A DNA stretch of 64,000 bases from Pseudoips prasinana (taxonomy: Eukaryota > Arthropoda > Insecta > Lepidoptera > Nolidae): positions 1,141,001-1,205,000 of the forward strand of contig OX621246.1 in the NCBI GenBank assembly GCA_951640165.1, written 5' to 3'. Positions within the stretch are counted from its first letter, which is position 1. Every line of letters begins with the position of its first letter. The position numbers and the translations under genes are program-made. The notes under the pieces were generated by a model. The model was not told where the DNA came from. It saw nothing but the letters and a program-made list of their open reading frames with translations, and ran no database searches. Positions 52,780-63,719 of the stretch are shown here, piece after piece.

Positions 52780-55554
52780 AATCCCCGGCAGACGCCGTGT
52801 AACCAAAACCGACAACGTCTGGCCCTGGCAACATATAACACTCACACACAGTGGACCGACGAGAATATCATTGAACTGGAGAAGGAACTGAGCAGGTTAC
52901 ATTGGGATATCATAGGTTTGTCTGAAGTCCAAAGAGAGTTTTTAGGAATATCGTGTCCTCCCCACGATAATCCTAAAATCCGGGAACCTGCTATATTTCC
53001 GCGAGGGCGACCAACTGTTCCAAGGTGATGTCGGGTTCATAGTTCAAAAGTCCCTCGTCTACAAGGAACGTAGTGAAACTCGAGAGTGTGTCGACTAGGG
53101 CGGCATACCTTATAACGTAACTTAAAACGTATTCGTTGAAGGTCATACAGGTTTACGTGCCGACTTCAACGCACTCCGACGATGAGGTTGAGGTCATGTA
53201 TGAGGATATGTCTAGAGCCATACATACCTCTAACACTTATTTCACTGTGGTCATGCGGGACTTTAACGCGAAGCTGGGTAAACGATTCGGGAATGAGCTG
53301 AGAGTGGGGCAATTTGGAATTGGAGACCGGAACCCTCGGAGCCAAATGTTGGCCAACATGGAGAAGGAGGGACTCTATGATGAATTCCTTCTTCAGGAAG
53401 CTGGATCACCGCAAATGGACCTGGGTGAGCCCCGATGGCAAAAACAAAAATGAGATAGACTTTATCTTGTCGACGAGACGACAGACGTTTAATGACGTCT
53501 CTGTGATCAATGCGGTTTAAACCGGGAGCGACCACAGAATGGTGAGAGGCTCATTGAATCTAATGTCAAGCTCCAGAGGTCCAGACTGGTAAAGTCTATG
53601 CGCCGACCTTTACCTATCCACGTCCAAAACCCACCATTTCAGCTCGAACTGCGAAACCGTTTCGAATGCCTAGCAGACTGCGAGGAAGTGGACTCATACT
53701 ACGACAGGCTCGTAGAAGCTGTCCATAAGGCTGAGTTTAAGGTCTTCAAGGCCCAGCGTACAAACAGACTTTGCCCTGCAACTTATGGAAGTAATATGGA
53801 AAATGGTTCTGACATCCTCAGATGATGCTACTCTATACCGGCTGCTCAACAGACAGATCTCAAAGTCTTTGGGTCGCGACACGCGTCAATTTAATATAAG
53901 TAGTATTAAAGACGCCATCGAGCGGAACAAAGGTTCTAAAGTGTTCGTAAGAGATCTGTCTGTTGGACAAACCCAACTGACTAAACTGAAGACTGAGGAT
54001 GCACGGCAATCGTCACGTCTAAACCGGAGTTGCTGTGAGTGATTGAGAATTCTATGGACAGTTATATACGACAACGCAGTCACCTGCCAAAAGTCATGTC
54101 TTGGATGGAGCACGACCAACCCGACATTACACTGAAGACACCCGGACGTCAGCCTGTACGAGATTAAAATGGCCCTCAGACAACTTAAGAACAACAAGGC
54201 TCTTGGTGATGATGGAGTTTCAGCAGAGCTTCTGAAGGCGGATGGTACAGCAATCCTACGGGCCTTTCAGAAGTTATTTAACTCCGTCATACTAGATAAT
54301 CAAACACCACAAGCATGGCACAGAAGTGTGGTAGTGCTCTCCTTCAAAAAGGGCGACAAAACCCTATTGAAGAATTATTGTCCCATCACACTGCTGAGCC
54401 ATATGATGATTTTCAGCCTCCCGAACAAGCCGGTATCCGAAAAGTCTTTAGCACCATAGACCATATACATACGCTGCGGCAAGTTATACATAAGAAGTTG
54501 AAGAGTATAACAAGCCACTGTGCTTAGCGTTTGTGGACTATGAGAAAGCCTTAGATTATCGAAACCTGGGCTGTGGTCTCTCCTAAGGTGCCAAATCTAC
54601 TACCGGTAAATCGAGGTGTTAAAGTATTTGTAAGAAAACGCCACAATGTTAGTGCGACTCCAGGACCAAAACTCGAAACCCATCCACTTGCAGCGAGATG
54701 TGAGACAGGAAGATGTTACATATCCGAAAGTGTTCGTCGCTGCATTGGAAGATGTCTTCAAGCTTCTGGTCAATGGCGAGTATATCACTCACTTACGATT
54801 TGCCGATGATATAGTAGTCATGGCTGAGACCATGGAAGATTTCGGTACAATGCTCTATGACCTCAGTAGAGTTTCTCAACAAGTGGGCCAGAAAAGGAAC
54901 ATGGATAAGACGAAAATCATGTCAAACCTCCAACCCCACTCAATTGAAGGTTGGAGACTCTGCACGCGAAGTTGTAGAAAACTATATTTACCTAGGACAG
55001 ACCATCTAACTAGGTCGTTCTAACTTGAGAAGGTGGCCCATCGTAGAATCCAACTCGCCTGGGCAGCGTTCGGGAAACTACGTAACATCTTCTCGTCCAA
55101 AACACCGCAGTGTCTCAAGTTGAAAGTCTTCAACCAGTGTGTGTTGCCAGTGATGACTTGATGACAGACCAGATACGTGGTCGCTCACTATGAGCCTTAT
55201 TAGAAGGCTCAAGGTCTCCCAAAGAGCAATGGAGAGGGCTATGCTCGGAGTTTTCTTGCGATATCGAATCAGAAATGTCGGAATCTGCAGGCGAACCAAA
55301 GTCACTGACATAGCCCAAAGAATTGTAAAACTGAAGTAGCAGTGGGCGGGCACATAGAACGTAGAACCCACGGCCGTTAGAGCAGAAAGGTTCTCGAGTG
55401 GTAACCACGAACTGGAAGATGCAGCGTGGGCAGGTCCCTACAAGATGGACCCATGATCTTGTGCGGGTCGCTGTTGGATGTGAATAGCGCAAAACCGGCA
55501 ATTGTGGGCCTTTGTCCAGCTGTGGACCTTTTGGCTGATATGATGATGATGATG
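52780..55554 (+). pseudogene. RTE-clade LINE, broken ORF (endonuclease + RT)
   Basis: Read across several frames: start of endonuclease around 52850 (DENIIELEKELSRLHWDIIG), VYVPTSTHSDDEVE, MRDFNAKLG (normally MGDFNAK), KWTWVSPDGKNKNEIDFIL, then reverse transcriptase LRQLKNNKALGDDGVSAELL, FQKLFNSVILDNQTPQAWH, and the catalytic LRFADDIVVMAE at about 54795-54830, intact. It ends with the RTE C-terminus ('ggcaattgtgggcctttgtc') and a (GAT)n tail to 55554. At least five frame breaks. The 5' end is uncertain, between 52690 and 52780. It lies inside the DNA element and has a degraded sister at 19284. Confidence 0.85.
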
Positions 55555-56091
55555 TTTATTTTTTAAGTTTGTGGCAAGATAAGTACATTTTTTGTAAATT
55601 TTAGTTTACTTTTCTATTTATTCCTTAATATAACTTTATTAATATCATAATTCAGCTTTTATTTCATATGAGTAGACAATAAATATCAAAGTAATAATAA
55701 CGTACAAAACCACTAAGTTTTCCATTTAAAAATATTTCGTGCTTGATAAATTCAATAACTCCATTTATTTCACCAAAATTTACTCTACCAAATGTATTTA
55801 GTTGTAGGAAAACTAAATAAATAGCCGAAATAAGTAGCTAATTGTTGTTACGTTATAAAAACAGTTGTGGCAAAATTAAACAACTTGATTTTTAATTTGT
55901 TATTTAGTTATAGTTAAAGATAGTGTTCAGTTTGTTAAGGCATAATGTAAAAGGTTATCAGGTCCACAAAATATAAAAACACCGACGGTAAAATTGTCTC
56001 ACATTTTGTTACAAATGTACATTAACTAAAAAAAAAACACTAAATCGCGTTTATCTCAGAACTACAAAATCAGAGTTATTTAATTTTCCCT
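55555..56091. other. Right interior of the DNA element
   Basis: AT-rich, non-coding, with several copies of GGAAAACTAAATAA-type motifs (for example near 55808) and inverted versions toward the end. Confidence 0.6.
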
Positions 56092-56106
56092 CTACGGGGA
56101 CGGTAT

Positions 56107-56186
56107 ATCGTCGCCTGGTACCCATAGTACAAGCTTTGCTTAGTTTGGGGCTAGGATGATCTGTGTGACATTGTCCCAAGATATTA
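56107..56186 (+). repeat. SINE family A, 3' part
   Basis: 'atcgtcgcctggtacccata', 'gtacaagctttgcttagttt', 'gtgtgacattgtcccaag'. It directly continues 51772-51936 when the DNA element and one GTAT are removed. Confidence 0.8.
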
Positions 56187-56190
56187 GATA

Positions 56191-56382
56191 TTATTATAAA
56201 TACGAAAGTTTGTGAGTATGCATGTATGGATGCTCGTAACTCGTTCAGGCGTTTGCCTGTTTTGAAGTTTTTACTACAAAAATTTGATGAAACTTTGTAG
56301 TAATATAGCTTATATATCCGAATAACATATAGGCATATAATTATTCATTTTAACGCGGGTGAATCCGCGGGGCCTATCTAGT
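56191..56382 (+). repeat. Helitron-like repeat
   Basis: 'aaatacgaaagtttgtgag' to 'ttttaacgcgggtgaatccg', GGGGCCTATCTAGT. It abuts the SINE end. Confidence 0.65.
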
Positions 56383-56389
56383 ATTATCT

Positions 56390-57080
56390 ATCTTCCAAGA
56401 TGTGCTAAAGTGCAATGTTTATTTACCCAAGTCAATTATCCACATCAACCAATTACGCTAAACCGTTTTGTATATGAAGTAGCTACTTGATTGCGGTGAG
56501 TTCAATTGGTTAACTGTGCTGTCGGTGCCATTGTAACCTGACTCCGTAATGTACCTCTCAGGTCACGAGTGGCATACCACTGGACACGCGTTGTTGGGGA
56601 CATGACTGCTTGACCAAGGTATACGTGAGGTCATTACACGAATCACTTATTGATGATAATCGGTACTATGGCGATCTGCACTCCAGATGCCTTCGGGATC
56701 TTTTTGGATATTCAGGAATAAAATACGTTGGTTTAGACATGAAATTATGTTCTGTTCACTTTTTCTATATATGTTACATGGCTCGACGCTACCAGAGTTC
56801 TGTCGTAGACTGAATGCCAAAAAGGATTTGATTTACGTTTGAATTATTTTCAAACGATTTCTTTTTAAAACGTTTTCTTGGACGCACGAAGGTGTACAAC
56901 CGAGAAGGTCGTCACAGTACTTTATAAAATAAATAATAAAATTTAACAAGATTCTTGCATGTGCATATTTTTTGCGTGCAAGAGGACGGTGCGTATTGTT
57001 TCAATAATATTATACTATTAAACTAATGTTTAGCGGAGCTAACACTTCATATTAATTTTGTATAACTGTCGCAAAGTAAT
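56390..57080. other. No gene seen
   Basis: A 67-codon frame (56610-56813) has no motif. Confidence 0.35.
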
Positions 57081-57084
57081 GCCT

Positions 57085-57290
57085 GATTCCATCATAATCA
57101 GTATCATATCAGCCGAAAGGCTGCTGCTGGACAAAGGCCTCCCCTAAGAATCTCCACAAAAGCCGGTCCTGCACTGCCCGCATCAAGCGGCTTCCCGCGA
57201 CCCTTGCAAGATCATCGGTCCACCTTCTAGGAGGCCTGCCCACGCTGCGTCTTCCGGTTGGTGGTCGCCACTCAAGACTTTAGCTAACAT
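57085..57290 (-). repeat. RTE LINE 3' end
   Basis: Reversed tail 'atcagccgaaaggctgctgc', 'tggacaaaggcctcccctaa', 'gatcatcggtccaccttcta', 'cccacgctgcgtcttccggt'. A 5'-truncated insertion. Confidence 0.7.
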
Positions 57291-57299
57291 ACGGCTATT

Positions 57300-58790
57300 T
57301 AATGTTGCTCTTGGCAAACCTTATTCAACCTCTTCAGGAAATTATATTCAGAGCAATGCGAGCCGTACAACGATGTGGCGTCTGTCTATTCCTGAACGTA
57401 ATCAATTTGGTAATACTACATAGTCATAATTAAATTAGACAAGTGTACTCGTTAGAGACAAGCCAAGCTTATTGGTTAAGTGATGTCTAATTCTAAATTA
57501 GTTAGTGGCAGTAATCTTTGATCCTTATTATAATAAAATCTCTATCCAGATAGAGACTTATGCGATTTTGAAATGGTTCTAATTTGCACGGATTTTGATT
57601 AGAGTCAAATTTTGTTGAACAAAACAATAGGGTAGGGTGAAAACTAAAATAAATTAAATGAACCTCAACATTCGCAGATCAGGCACAGACAAAAGCAGGT
57701 GTAAGTTGTATCCGCAAAAAATAGTCAATAAGACATCCCAAGCCCGCTTTAAATAAGAAGTTAAGTATTCATGTATATTAGTTGATAGCAAAGATATAGA
57801 TGCCAAACTCACGCATTACCATAATACGTTCCCATACACAGTTCCACGATACTCGTGAGACATTACCATATGGAAGCCAAGTACCCTCAATATTTCTGAT
57901 AATATACCCACAAAAATTTATAACTGCCATAAAACGAAATATAAATCGATATATTCTTGCAGACGCAAAGGTTACCCACATATGGTATGCACACGCGCCA
58001 TAACTTGAATATCCCATAAAACTACAGTAAAAACAAAACGCGAACCGACCAGCGCGGCAAGCTAAGTCCACAGAATACAAATGTAAGCCCCACTTGCTCT
58101 CAAACAGTCTATGAATATTAAATTTATAATCTATGGTCGCCGCGTCATTTATTAAAACGCCACGGATTATTAAATGGAACAGATTCAAAATATTTGGCGG
58201 CAACGATCCGTCATGGCGGTGTGCTTTTGTTTGTATAATGTTCCTTTATCTAACTTGTTGTTTGATAAATAAGTGAGATTAAAGAGGAAAATTACCTTAT
58301 CTCGCATAAATATTAATAACTAAATGGCTGTCAGTCTGCCAGTCTGTATGCGTTCGCATTTCTAAGTCATTAATCCATTTGCGAAAAAAAATTGGTGATT
58401 TGGAGCACGAGCCCAATTTTTTTTTTCACAACCTAAAAATATTGCCACGAATGCCGGGCACAGTTAGTTTCAGTTTACTCATAAAAAAGGCCTGGAGAAC
58501 TTTTTGTTTGCAATTTAACAAAGTTCGTTTTGTTCCCAAATCGATCAGAATGGGGAAATGGACTTTAGTACTTACACTACATTAATCCCTATTTTATGGT
58601 ATCATCTCAAAAGTAACAAACTTTTGATTTGTTAAAAACCCACAAAACGTAAACGTGTTTAGATATTAAATAAATTTTTGAATGTACAAAATTATCCAAT
58701 CGATATTCATCAAGTCCAGTCTTCCAGACAGGCTTCTTACTTAGATTCCCCTGTTCAAGTTAACAGCTTATACCTTACCTATATTTTTTT
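57300..58790. other. 1.5 kb without recognised features
   Basis: The longest frame (57778-58203, minus strand, 141 codons) is rich in Phe, Tyr and Cys with no recognisable domain and no repeat support; a pseudogene or chance frame. Confidence 0.35.
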
Positions 58791-58795
58791 AAGGC

Positions 58796-58975
58796 ACATT
58801 GCTGAAATGACTTCTATTGTGGAGATCTTTATGGAAGGTATTTCAATTGCCACGGCAATTCTAATGCTAGGCGCATCACGCATCCAGTATCTTCCAGCGA
58901 CATTCACAAGATCATCGGCGCATCTCGGAGGGCGCCTGCTCACGCTACGTTTTCTGGTGACTCATATAGTTTGTT
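58796..58975 (-). repeat. RTE LINE 3' end, diverged
   Basis: 'attgtggagatctttatgga', 'cttccagcgacattcacaag', 'atcatcggcgcatctcgga', 'gcctgctcacgctacg'. Confidence 0.5.
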
Positions 58976-59159
58976 AAAATTTAATTATGTTAGTCATATA
59001 ACCTTTGTTTCAATTTTCAAGCAGAATGGATCAATAGGTTGAGAACATCAGGAGGTAAGAAACAAACAGACAAATCCAAATTAGATATAATTTGTTAGTA
59101 ATTGGTGAGTTACACAAAATATTTGGAATAATAAAGATACTGGCCAATTTCCGGCGGTG

Positions 59160-59310
59160 CACTCTCTTTCATAATACTATTACGATTGGGGCGAGATGTG
59201 CCCGGATCGATAACTTTAAAGCTTCAGGAGGCTACTGTGTTATAGCGCGTCACGCATATTGAACCCTGGACATTAATAGCTACCGATAGACCTACTAGTA
59301 AAAAAAGGCC
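59160..59310 (-). repeat. SINE family D, degraded
   Basis: 'tgcactctctttcataata', 'cgataactttaaagcttcag', 'tgaaccctggacattaatag' parallel the family D order. Confidence 0.35.
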
Positions 59311-59845
59311 CAGCTAAAAATTATGTACTACCAAAGCTAAATTCCCCTATGACGTCACGTCACATAAAATAATCTACTTACTACGTGAAAATGCAAAATT
59401 ACAGCTCTTTTAAAAGCTTTTAATTTTTATTTAGTCTACGTATAACGACGTTGCTTTAATTTTCTTGTACGTAAGCCTAATTACACACGGGCTTATTTGC
59501 GCCTCGGCTCCGTCGCCGAGGTGTGAAGTGAGATTTGCCACAAAAAACCCTTAACAAGTTTTTCAAGGGTGAAGTTTAAACGTAGGTGTAAGCCAAGAGT
59601 AAGCGGATATTATGACACAAATGAGTATTTAAATATAGGTGATAGTTGTATATGTCCAGGGCCCGATATTTCTCCGGGTTTATCGGGTTGCTGTCGTATC
59701 GGTTTATGAAGCCACAGGATTTTTAAACACTCTCGGGCTCCATAAAGTGACCTACATTGTTCGTCAAAAAATTTAAAAATAAAAGCATTCCAGGTCTGTC
59801 GGCATGCTGTGGACTTGGGTTATAAAGGTGTACGAGTTTAGAGTA

Positions 59846-59978
59846 GTACAGACGCCAGCACATCCAGCTACACCAATCTGTCAAATTTATTTTGTAGATT
59901 TTCAACTTTATCACATTAGTATAAGGTTCACTTTCAATTGGGAAAATTTGACAGATTGGGGTAACTTGATGTGCTGGC
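59846..59978. mobile_element. Palindromic MITE, family M
   Basis: Left arm GTACAGACGCCAGCACATCC, right arm 'gataactt'-type variant 'gggtaacttgatgtgctggc'. The last about 9 bp of the right arm are missing. Confidence 0.7.
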
Positions 59979-59984
59979 TAATTT

Positions 59985-60625
59985 GTCCTTTGTTGTTGTT
60001 CAGACAAAATGCAAATGAAAAATGCATTCCGGCTCGGCATGCTGTCCCATCAGGTTATGAAAATGAAGGAATTTAGAGTGCACAGGTATTGCGATCACAC
60101 TCGAGCAATATTATTTGTCCTGCGTTGTAGGTCAGGAAAAAATAAAAGAAGAACTATTTGCATAAACCCATTTAGAATGCGTGTAGATAGAGAAAATATT
60201 ATTTGTACTATTTAAAGTACTTGTGTAAAACAGCTTACAGTTACAAAGTATTTGTTACTAGCGTTTGTTTTAGTTATTAATATTATTGTAAATTAGTAAC
60301 ATAGGTTTCGTTTTAGTTCTTATTTATTACTTAAGAAAAATGATTCGTAAATAAAGGGTTTATTATCATTATATGTGTTACATGTTTTATATTTTCTAAT
60401 TAATGACTAACTACAATAGTTATTAATGTGAAACTATACAACTTGTAACATATACAGTATTACCATCTATCTACATACTAAACTAAACAATTAGCTCTCT
60501 TTTCACGCAAGCTAGTATCTCTTTTCACGCAAACTACCTCAGTTGATCGACATGGTTGTGTGGGCTGTAGATTTCTTTGCGTATTGTAACACGTTACTAT
60601 ATATGTACGTACATGATGTTTAAGT
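59985..60625. other. No gene; AATAAA near 60350
   Basis: 'cgtaaataaagggtttatta' (60347-60366) resembles a 3' end; the body is not recognised. Confidence 0.3.
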
Positions 60626-60784
60626 ATCATCTATTCTAATATTATTAAGAGGTAACGTTTGTGAGGTTGTAAGGGGTCATCTCTAGATCTACTGAACCGA
60701 TTATCAAAATTATTTCACCAATAGAAAACTACGTTATTGTGGAGTGTCAGGCAATAGCCTGATTTACCATCATAATTTATATTA

Positions 60785-62066
60785 GGTCTTTACCTATGAA
60801 ATTGCCGTTCTGCAGTACTGGCCATTTCAAATCAAAATAATTTTTGTTTGGCTAAGAATTCTAATTTCAAATTAATTTTATTTTAAAAACATGGATTCTT
60901 TTTTCCAAAAGTAGTCATTTCTTTATTGATTAGTGTTACATTTTCATCGCATTTCAATCTTTTTCGTCATCATGGATACGTTAAAAATTCGAGTAATTAT
61001 GGAATATGAGTACCGTCGTGGCAGCAACGCGGCACAAGCGGCACGCAACATCAACGACGTTTACGGAGCTAACACTACAAACCAACGCACCACCTGTTAT
61101 TGGTTTGCTCGCTTCCGTTCTGGAAATTTCGACCTGAAAAATGAACCTCGCGGTCGTCCGAAGACTTTGGTCGACAATGACGAATTAAAGGCGGTTGTGG
61201 AAGCTGATGATACACAATCTACGGCTGAATTAGCAGCAGCTTTCGACGTTAGCGTCAAAACAATATTGGTCCATTTGCGTCAAATTGGCAAGGTAAAAAA
61301 GCTTGACAAATGGGTGCCCCACGAACTCAATGATCGCCAGCGCGAAGTACGCGTCGAGACGTGCCTTGCACTGCTCAACAGACACACAAATGAAGGAATT
61401 TTGAACCGCATTGTTACCTGCGATGAAAAATGGATTCTGTTTGATAACCGCAAGCGCTCAGCAAGTTGGTTGGATCCTGGTTCAGCACCTAAACAATGCC
61501 CTAAACGAAAACTTACCCCTAGAAAAGTGATGGTCACTGTTTGGTGGTCTAGCGCCGGTGTGATTCATCACAGCTTCTTACCAAACGGGGTGAGCATTAC
61601 TGCAGATGTGTACTGTGAAGAACTGAGCACAATGATGGAGAAGCTGGCGCATCTCCAACCAGCATTGGTCAATCGCTCGTCTCCGCTGCTCCTGCACGAC
61701 AACGCGCGACCTCATACTGCACAGCAGACGGTCTCCAAGTTGCAAGAACTGGGGTTGGAAGCTCTCCGTCATCCGCCCTACTCACCAGACCTTGCGCCTA
61801 CAGACTACTACTTTTTCCAGAATTTGGATAACTTCTTGGCGGGAAAAAAATTCAATACCCGAGAGGCAGTACAAAATGCCTTTGAAGAATTTGTTGCCTC
61901 CCGTCCAGCTGATTTCTTTAAGAAGGGCATCAATAAACTGCCACTGCGATGGCAAAGATGCATTGATTGCATGGGTGATTACTTCGATTAATACATATAA
62001 AAAAATTCATGAAAAAAATTCGTTTAAATTTTTTCATACAAAACGGCAATTTCATAGGTAAAGACC
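60785..62066 (+). mobile_element. mariner DNA transposon, structurally intact
   Basis: 1,282 bp. Inverted ends 60785-60812 and 62039-62066 (28 bp, one mismatch, starting GGTCTTTACCTATGAAATTG), flanked by TA at 60783-60784 and 62067-62068, the target duplication of Tc1/mariner elements. One uninterrupted transposase gene. Near-identical ends and an open frame indicate a recent insertion. Confidence 0.95.
60972..61991 (+). CDS. mariner transposase (D,D34D)
   Basis: 339 residues from the ATG at 60972; an upstream in-frame ATG at 60933 would add 13 residues, but the family usually starts near MDTLKIRV. N-terminal paired helix-turn-helix domains (EYEYRRGSNAAQAARNIN; STAELAAAFDVSVKTILVHL) bind the inverted ends, with GRPK between them. 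WVPHEL is the mariner signature. Catalytic aspartates are D151 (VTCDEKW), D243 (LHDNARPH) and D278 (YSPDLAPTDYYFF), with 34 residues between the last two. The protein cuts and pastes the element at TA. All key residues are present. The sequence style resembles the cecropia/Hsmar1 group. Confidence 0.95.
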   Translation: MDTLKIRVIMEYEYRRGSNAAQAARNINDVYGANTTNQRTTCYWFARFRSGNFDLKNEPRGRPKTLVDNDELKAVVEADDTQSTAELAAAFDVSVKTILVHLRQIGKVKKLDKWVPHELNDRQREVRVETCLALLNRHTNEGILNRIVTCDEKWILFDNRKRSASWLDPGSAPKQCPKRKLTPRKVMVTVWWSSAGVIHHSFLPNGVSITADVYCEELSTMMEKLAHLQPALVNRSSPLLLHDNARPHTAQQTVSKLQELGLEALRHPPYSPDLAPTDYYFFQNLDNFLAGKKFNTREAVQNAFEEFVASRPADFFKKGINKLPLRWQRCIDCMGDYFD

Positions 62067-62159
62067 TATTATTTGTCCCGAAATTTTAACCCAAAGTATT
62101 ACGCGGGACAAAAATATTTATAACGCGGAACGAAGTCCGCGGGCACTGCTAGTATATGA

Positions 62160-62300
62160 TGTATGTTCTAAATTGACATAGAGTTTTATTCAATTATTAT
62201 GTGAAAATAAAGAAATACATATTTAAATAATTAACTTAACTTATAAGAAACAGAAAAATATCACCTAAATTAACTATAATAACTAACTACTATAACTAAG
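62160..62300. other. AT-rich, no gene
   Basis: Probably the 3' UTR of the minus-strand RT fragment that follows. Confidence 0.3.
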
Positions 62301-62531
62301 TTATAGGGCGTCGTAGAATTCCTCCGCATCGTCGGGAGGTAAGGTGCCCAGAAGGCTGGCCGCATTGCCACGCTGTATAGCAATGCTGATTCTTTGACCC
62401 AAAAAAAGGCCAGCTCTCTGATCAAGGGAAGCGTCAATCAAACGTTTCGAAATTCCTACGGCCCTAGCGTTTCGACCCCAAAAGGCTCAAATACATAATT
62501 TCCAACGAGGTTGGTGTATTTGCGTCGTTTG
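62301..62531 (-). pseudogene. Non-LTR reverse transcriptase polyprotein, extreme C-terminus
   Basis: Two minus-strand frames: VKRRKYTNLVGNYVFEPFGV with ETLGP, then, after a break near 62463, SKRLIDASLDQRAGLFLGQR and ISIAIQRGNAASLLGTLP to a stop at 62301. The phrases 'VETLG' and 'QRISIAIQRGNAAS' are typical of the C-terminal tail of a group of invertebrate non-LTR retrotransposon proteins; the clade is uncertain. It differs from every other LINE in this window. The RT itself is missing. Confidence 0.55.
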
Positions 62532-62614
62532 ACGGTATATAGCCATATAAATAAAAAAAAAATGAAATATGATATCTAAATATAAATTTTAATCAAGATT
62601 AGTCAGACAACGAT

Positions 62615-62700
62615 ACACCATCATCATCATGACAGTCGAATGACGTTCACTGTTGGACAAATGCCTCTCCATAAGATTTCCACAATTGAGTTGTGTCCAT
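62615..62700 (-). repeat. RTE LINE 3' tail
   Basis: 'accatcatcatcatgacag', 'acgttcactgttggacaaat', 'cctctccataagatttccac'. Confidence 0.55.
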
Positions 62701-62894
62701 AATTTGGGGGGATATGATATAGCACGTCCATGGGCGGCTGTGGTCATATACCATTAGGTTACCTTGCTGTCATAAATAAAAAAATTCAGGCATTTTTTAA
62801 ATTTATATTGTATCGAAATACTAAATTTGTTATTCTCACAATGAAAGTTGAGTTCTGGAAGTTGTTCATTTTCTTACAAAAAAATAAGCTCATT

Positions 62895-63016
62895 AAGCAT
62901 CCATAATATTACATATCCCAAAGTTGTTTTCACAAACATTCAATAGCCTGCTTGCTATTACAACTAGCTCAGTAAATCAATCGATCCAATCTTCAGACAA
63001 GACAAATTTTGGTGTC
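62895..63016 (+). repeat. Direct repeat, copy 1
   Basis: 122 bp: 'aagcatccataatattacat' to 'caaattttggtgtc', repeated at 63720-63840 at roughly 90%. The pair brackets the region containing the fold-back. Confidence 0.85.
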
Positions 63017-63169
63017 TAGTGTTCCAATATAATTCAAGGCTCCTTAGAAATAGGCTTAGAAAATATATTACTAAACATCGGATAACATGTAATATCAAAT
63101 TGCTGATTTAAATATGTAACCAACGGGCTAAAATGTGTAAAAGAGTGGTAAAGTGGTGAAATATCTATA

Positions 63170-63245
63170 TGATCATCATCTTATTGGTCGAAGACGTCCA
63201 CTGCTGGACAAATGATCTCCTCCAAGGATCTCCACAATGCCTTGT
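63170..63245 (-). repeat. RTE LINE 3' tail
   Basis: 'gatcatcatcttattggtcg', 'aagacgtccactgctggaca', 'ctccaaggatctccacaatg'. Confidence 0.55.
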
Positions 63246-63533
63246 CTATAATTTATACTATAATACTACTAACCAGTTTACGGTTACGATGGCCAATTTC
63301 ACCGGAACATTTCTGCCCCAACAGCTGTCGGTTATTTTAAAACAATTGTGACTGTACTCACTTGAAGTTTTTAGGGACTAATAAATACTCAAAATAACAG
63401 TTTAATGCTTTGTTATATCATTAGTTTGCAATTGTATATTTAAACTGGCCTGTATGTAATCAATTGTATGCAAAAGAGACAATAGAGTTGATTGTACCAC
63501 AGTAAATACTTTATTAAATTTAAATTTTATATC

Positions 63534-63719
63534 ATTATTCGCAATGCATAGTGTTTTCTAGAAACATGGCTGACTGTTATGTTCACATTTGTATGTGAAA
63601 GATCATATCATATTGATAACACCTTCCAAATTATTTTCAATATGATATGATCTTTCACATGCAACTGTGAACATATCAGTCAGACATGTTTCTAGAAAAC
63701 GCTTTGCATTGCGAATAAT
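63534..63719. repeat. Fold-back: 83-bp inverted repeat, 20-nt spacer
   Basis: 63534-63616 pairs with 63637-63719 with about six mismatches; outer end ATTATTCGCAATGC, inner end GATCATATCATATTGA. A broken relative of the outer end is the target of the RTE at 12979-13203. Confidence 0.9.

Larger units (their letters stand above)
51937..56102. mobile_element. 4,166-bp DNA element with 38-bp terminal inverted repeats
   Basis: Ends CGTCCCCGTAG (51937-51947) and CTACGGGGACG (56092-56102). The inverted match continues through GGAAAATTAAATAACTC and GATTTTG for 38 bp with three differences. GTAT is duplicated at 51933-51936 and 56103-56106; the uninterrupted SINE at 9105-9350 confirms a clean insertion. 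Motifs like AAAACTAAATAACTC recur inside both ends. About 1.3 kb is the element proper; the rest is an RTE LINE. No transposase motif is recognised. A 4-bp duplication fits several superfamilies (for example Sola, Chapaev, Academ, Ginger), none confirmed. Confidence 0.85.
60630..62153 (+). repeat. Helitron-like repeat interrupted by the mariner
   Basis: Left part to 60782 contains 'ctaatattattaagaggtaa' and 'ctgaaccgattatcaaaatt'; right part from 62069 ends 'acgcggaacgaagtccgcgg', GCACTGCTAGT. Hairpin and CTAG match the family. Removing the mariner and one TA restores one repeat. Confidence 0.6.

Noticed and set aside
57778..58203. 141-codon minus-strand frame, rich in Phe/Tyr/Cys
   Set aside because: No domain, no repeat match, no splice or promoter context; not above what AT-rich DNA gives over 64 kb.
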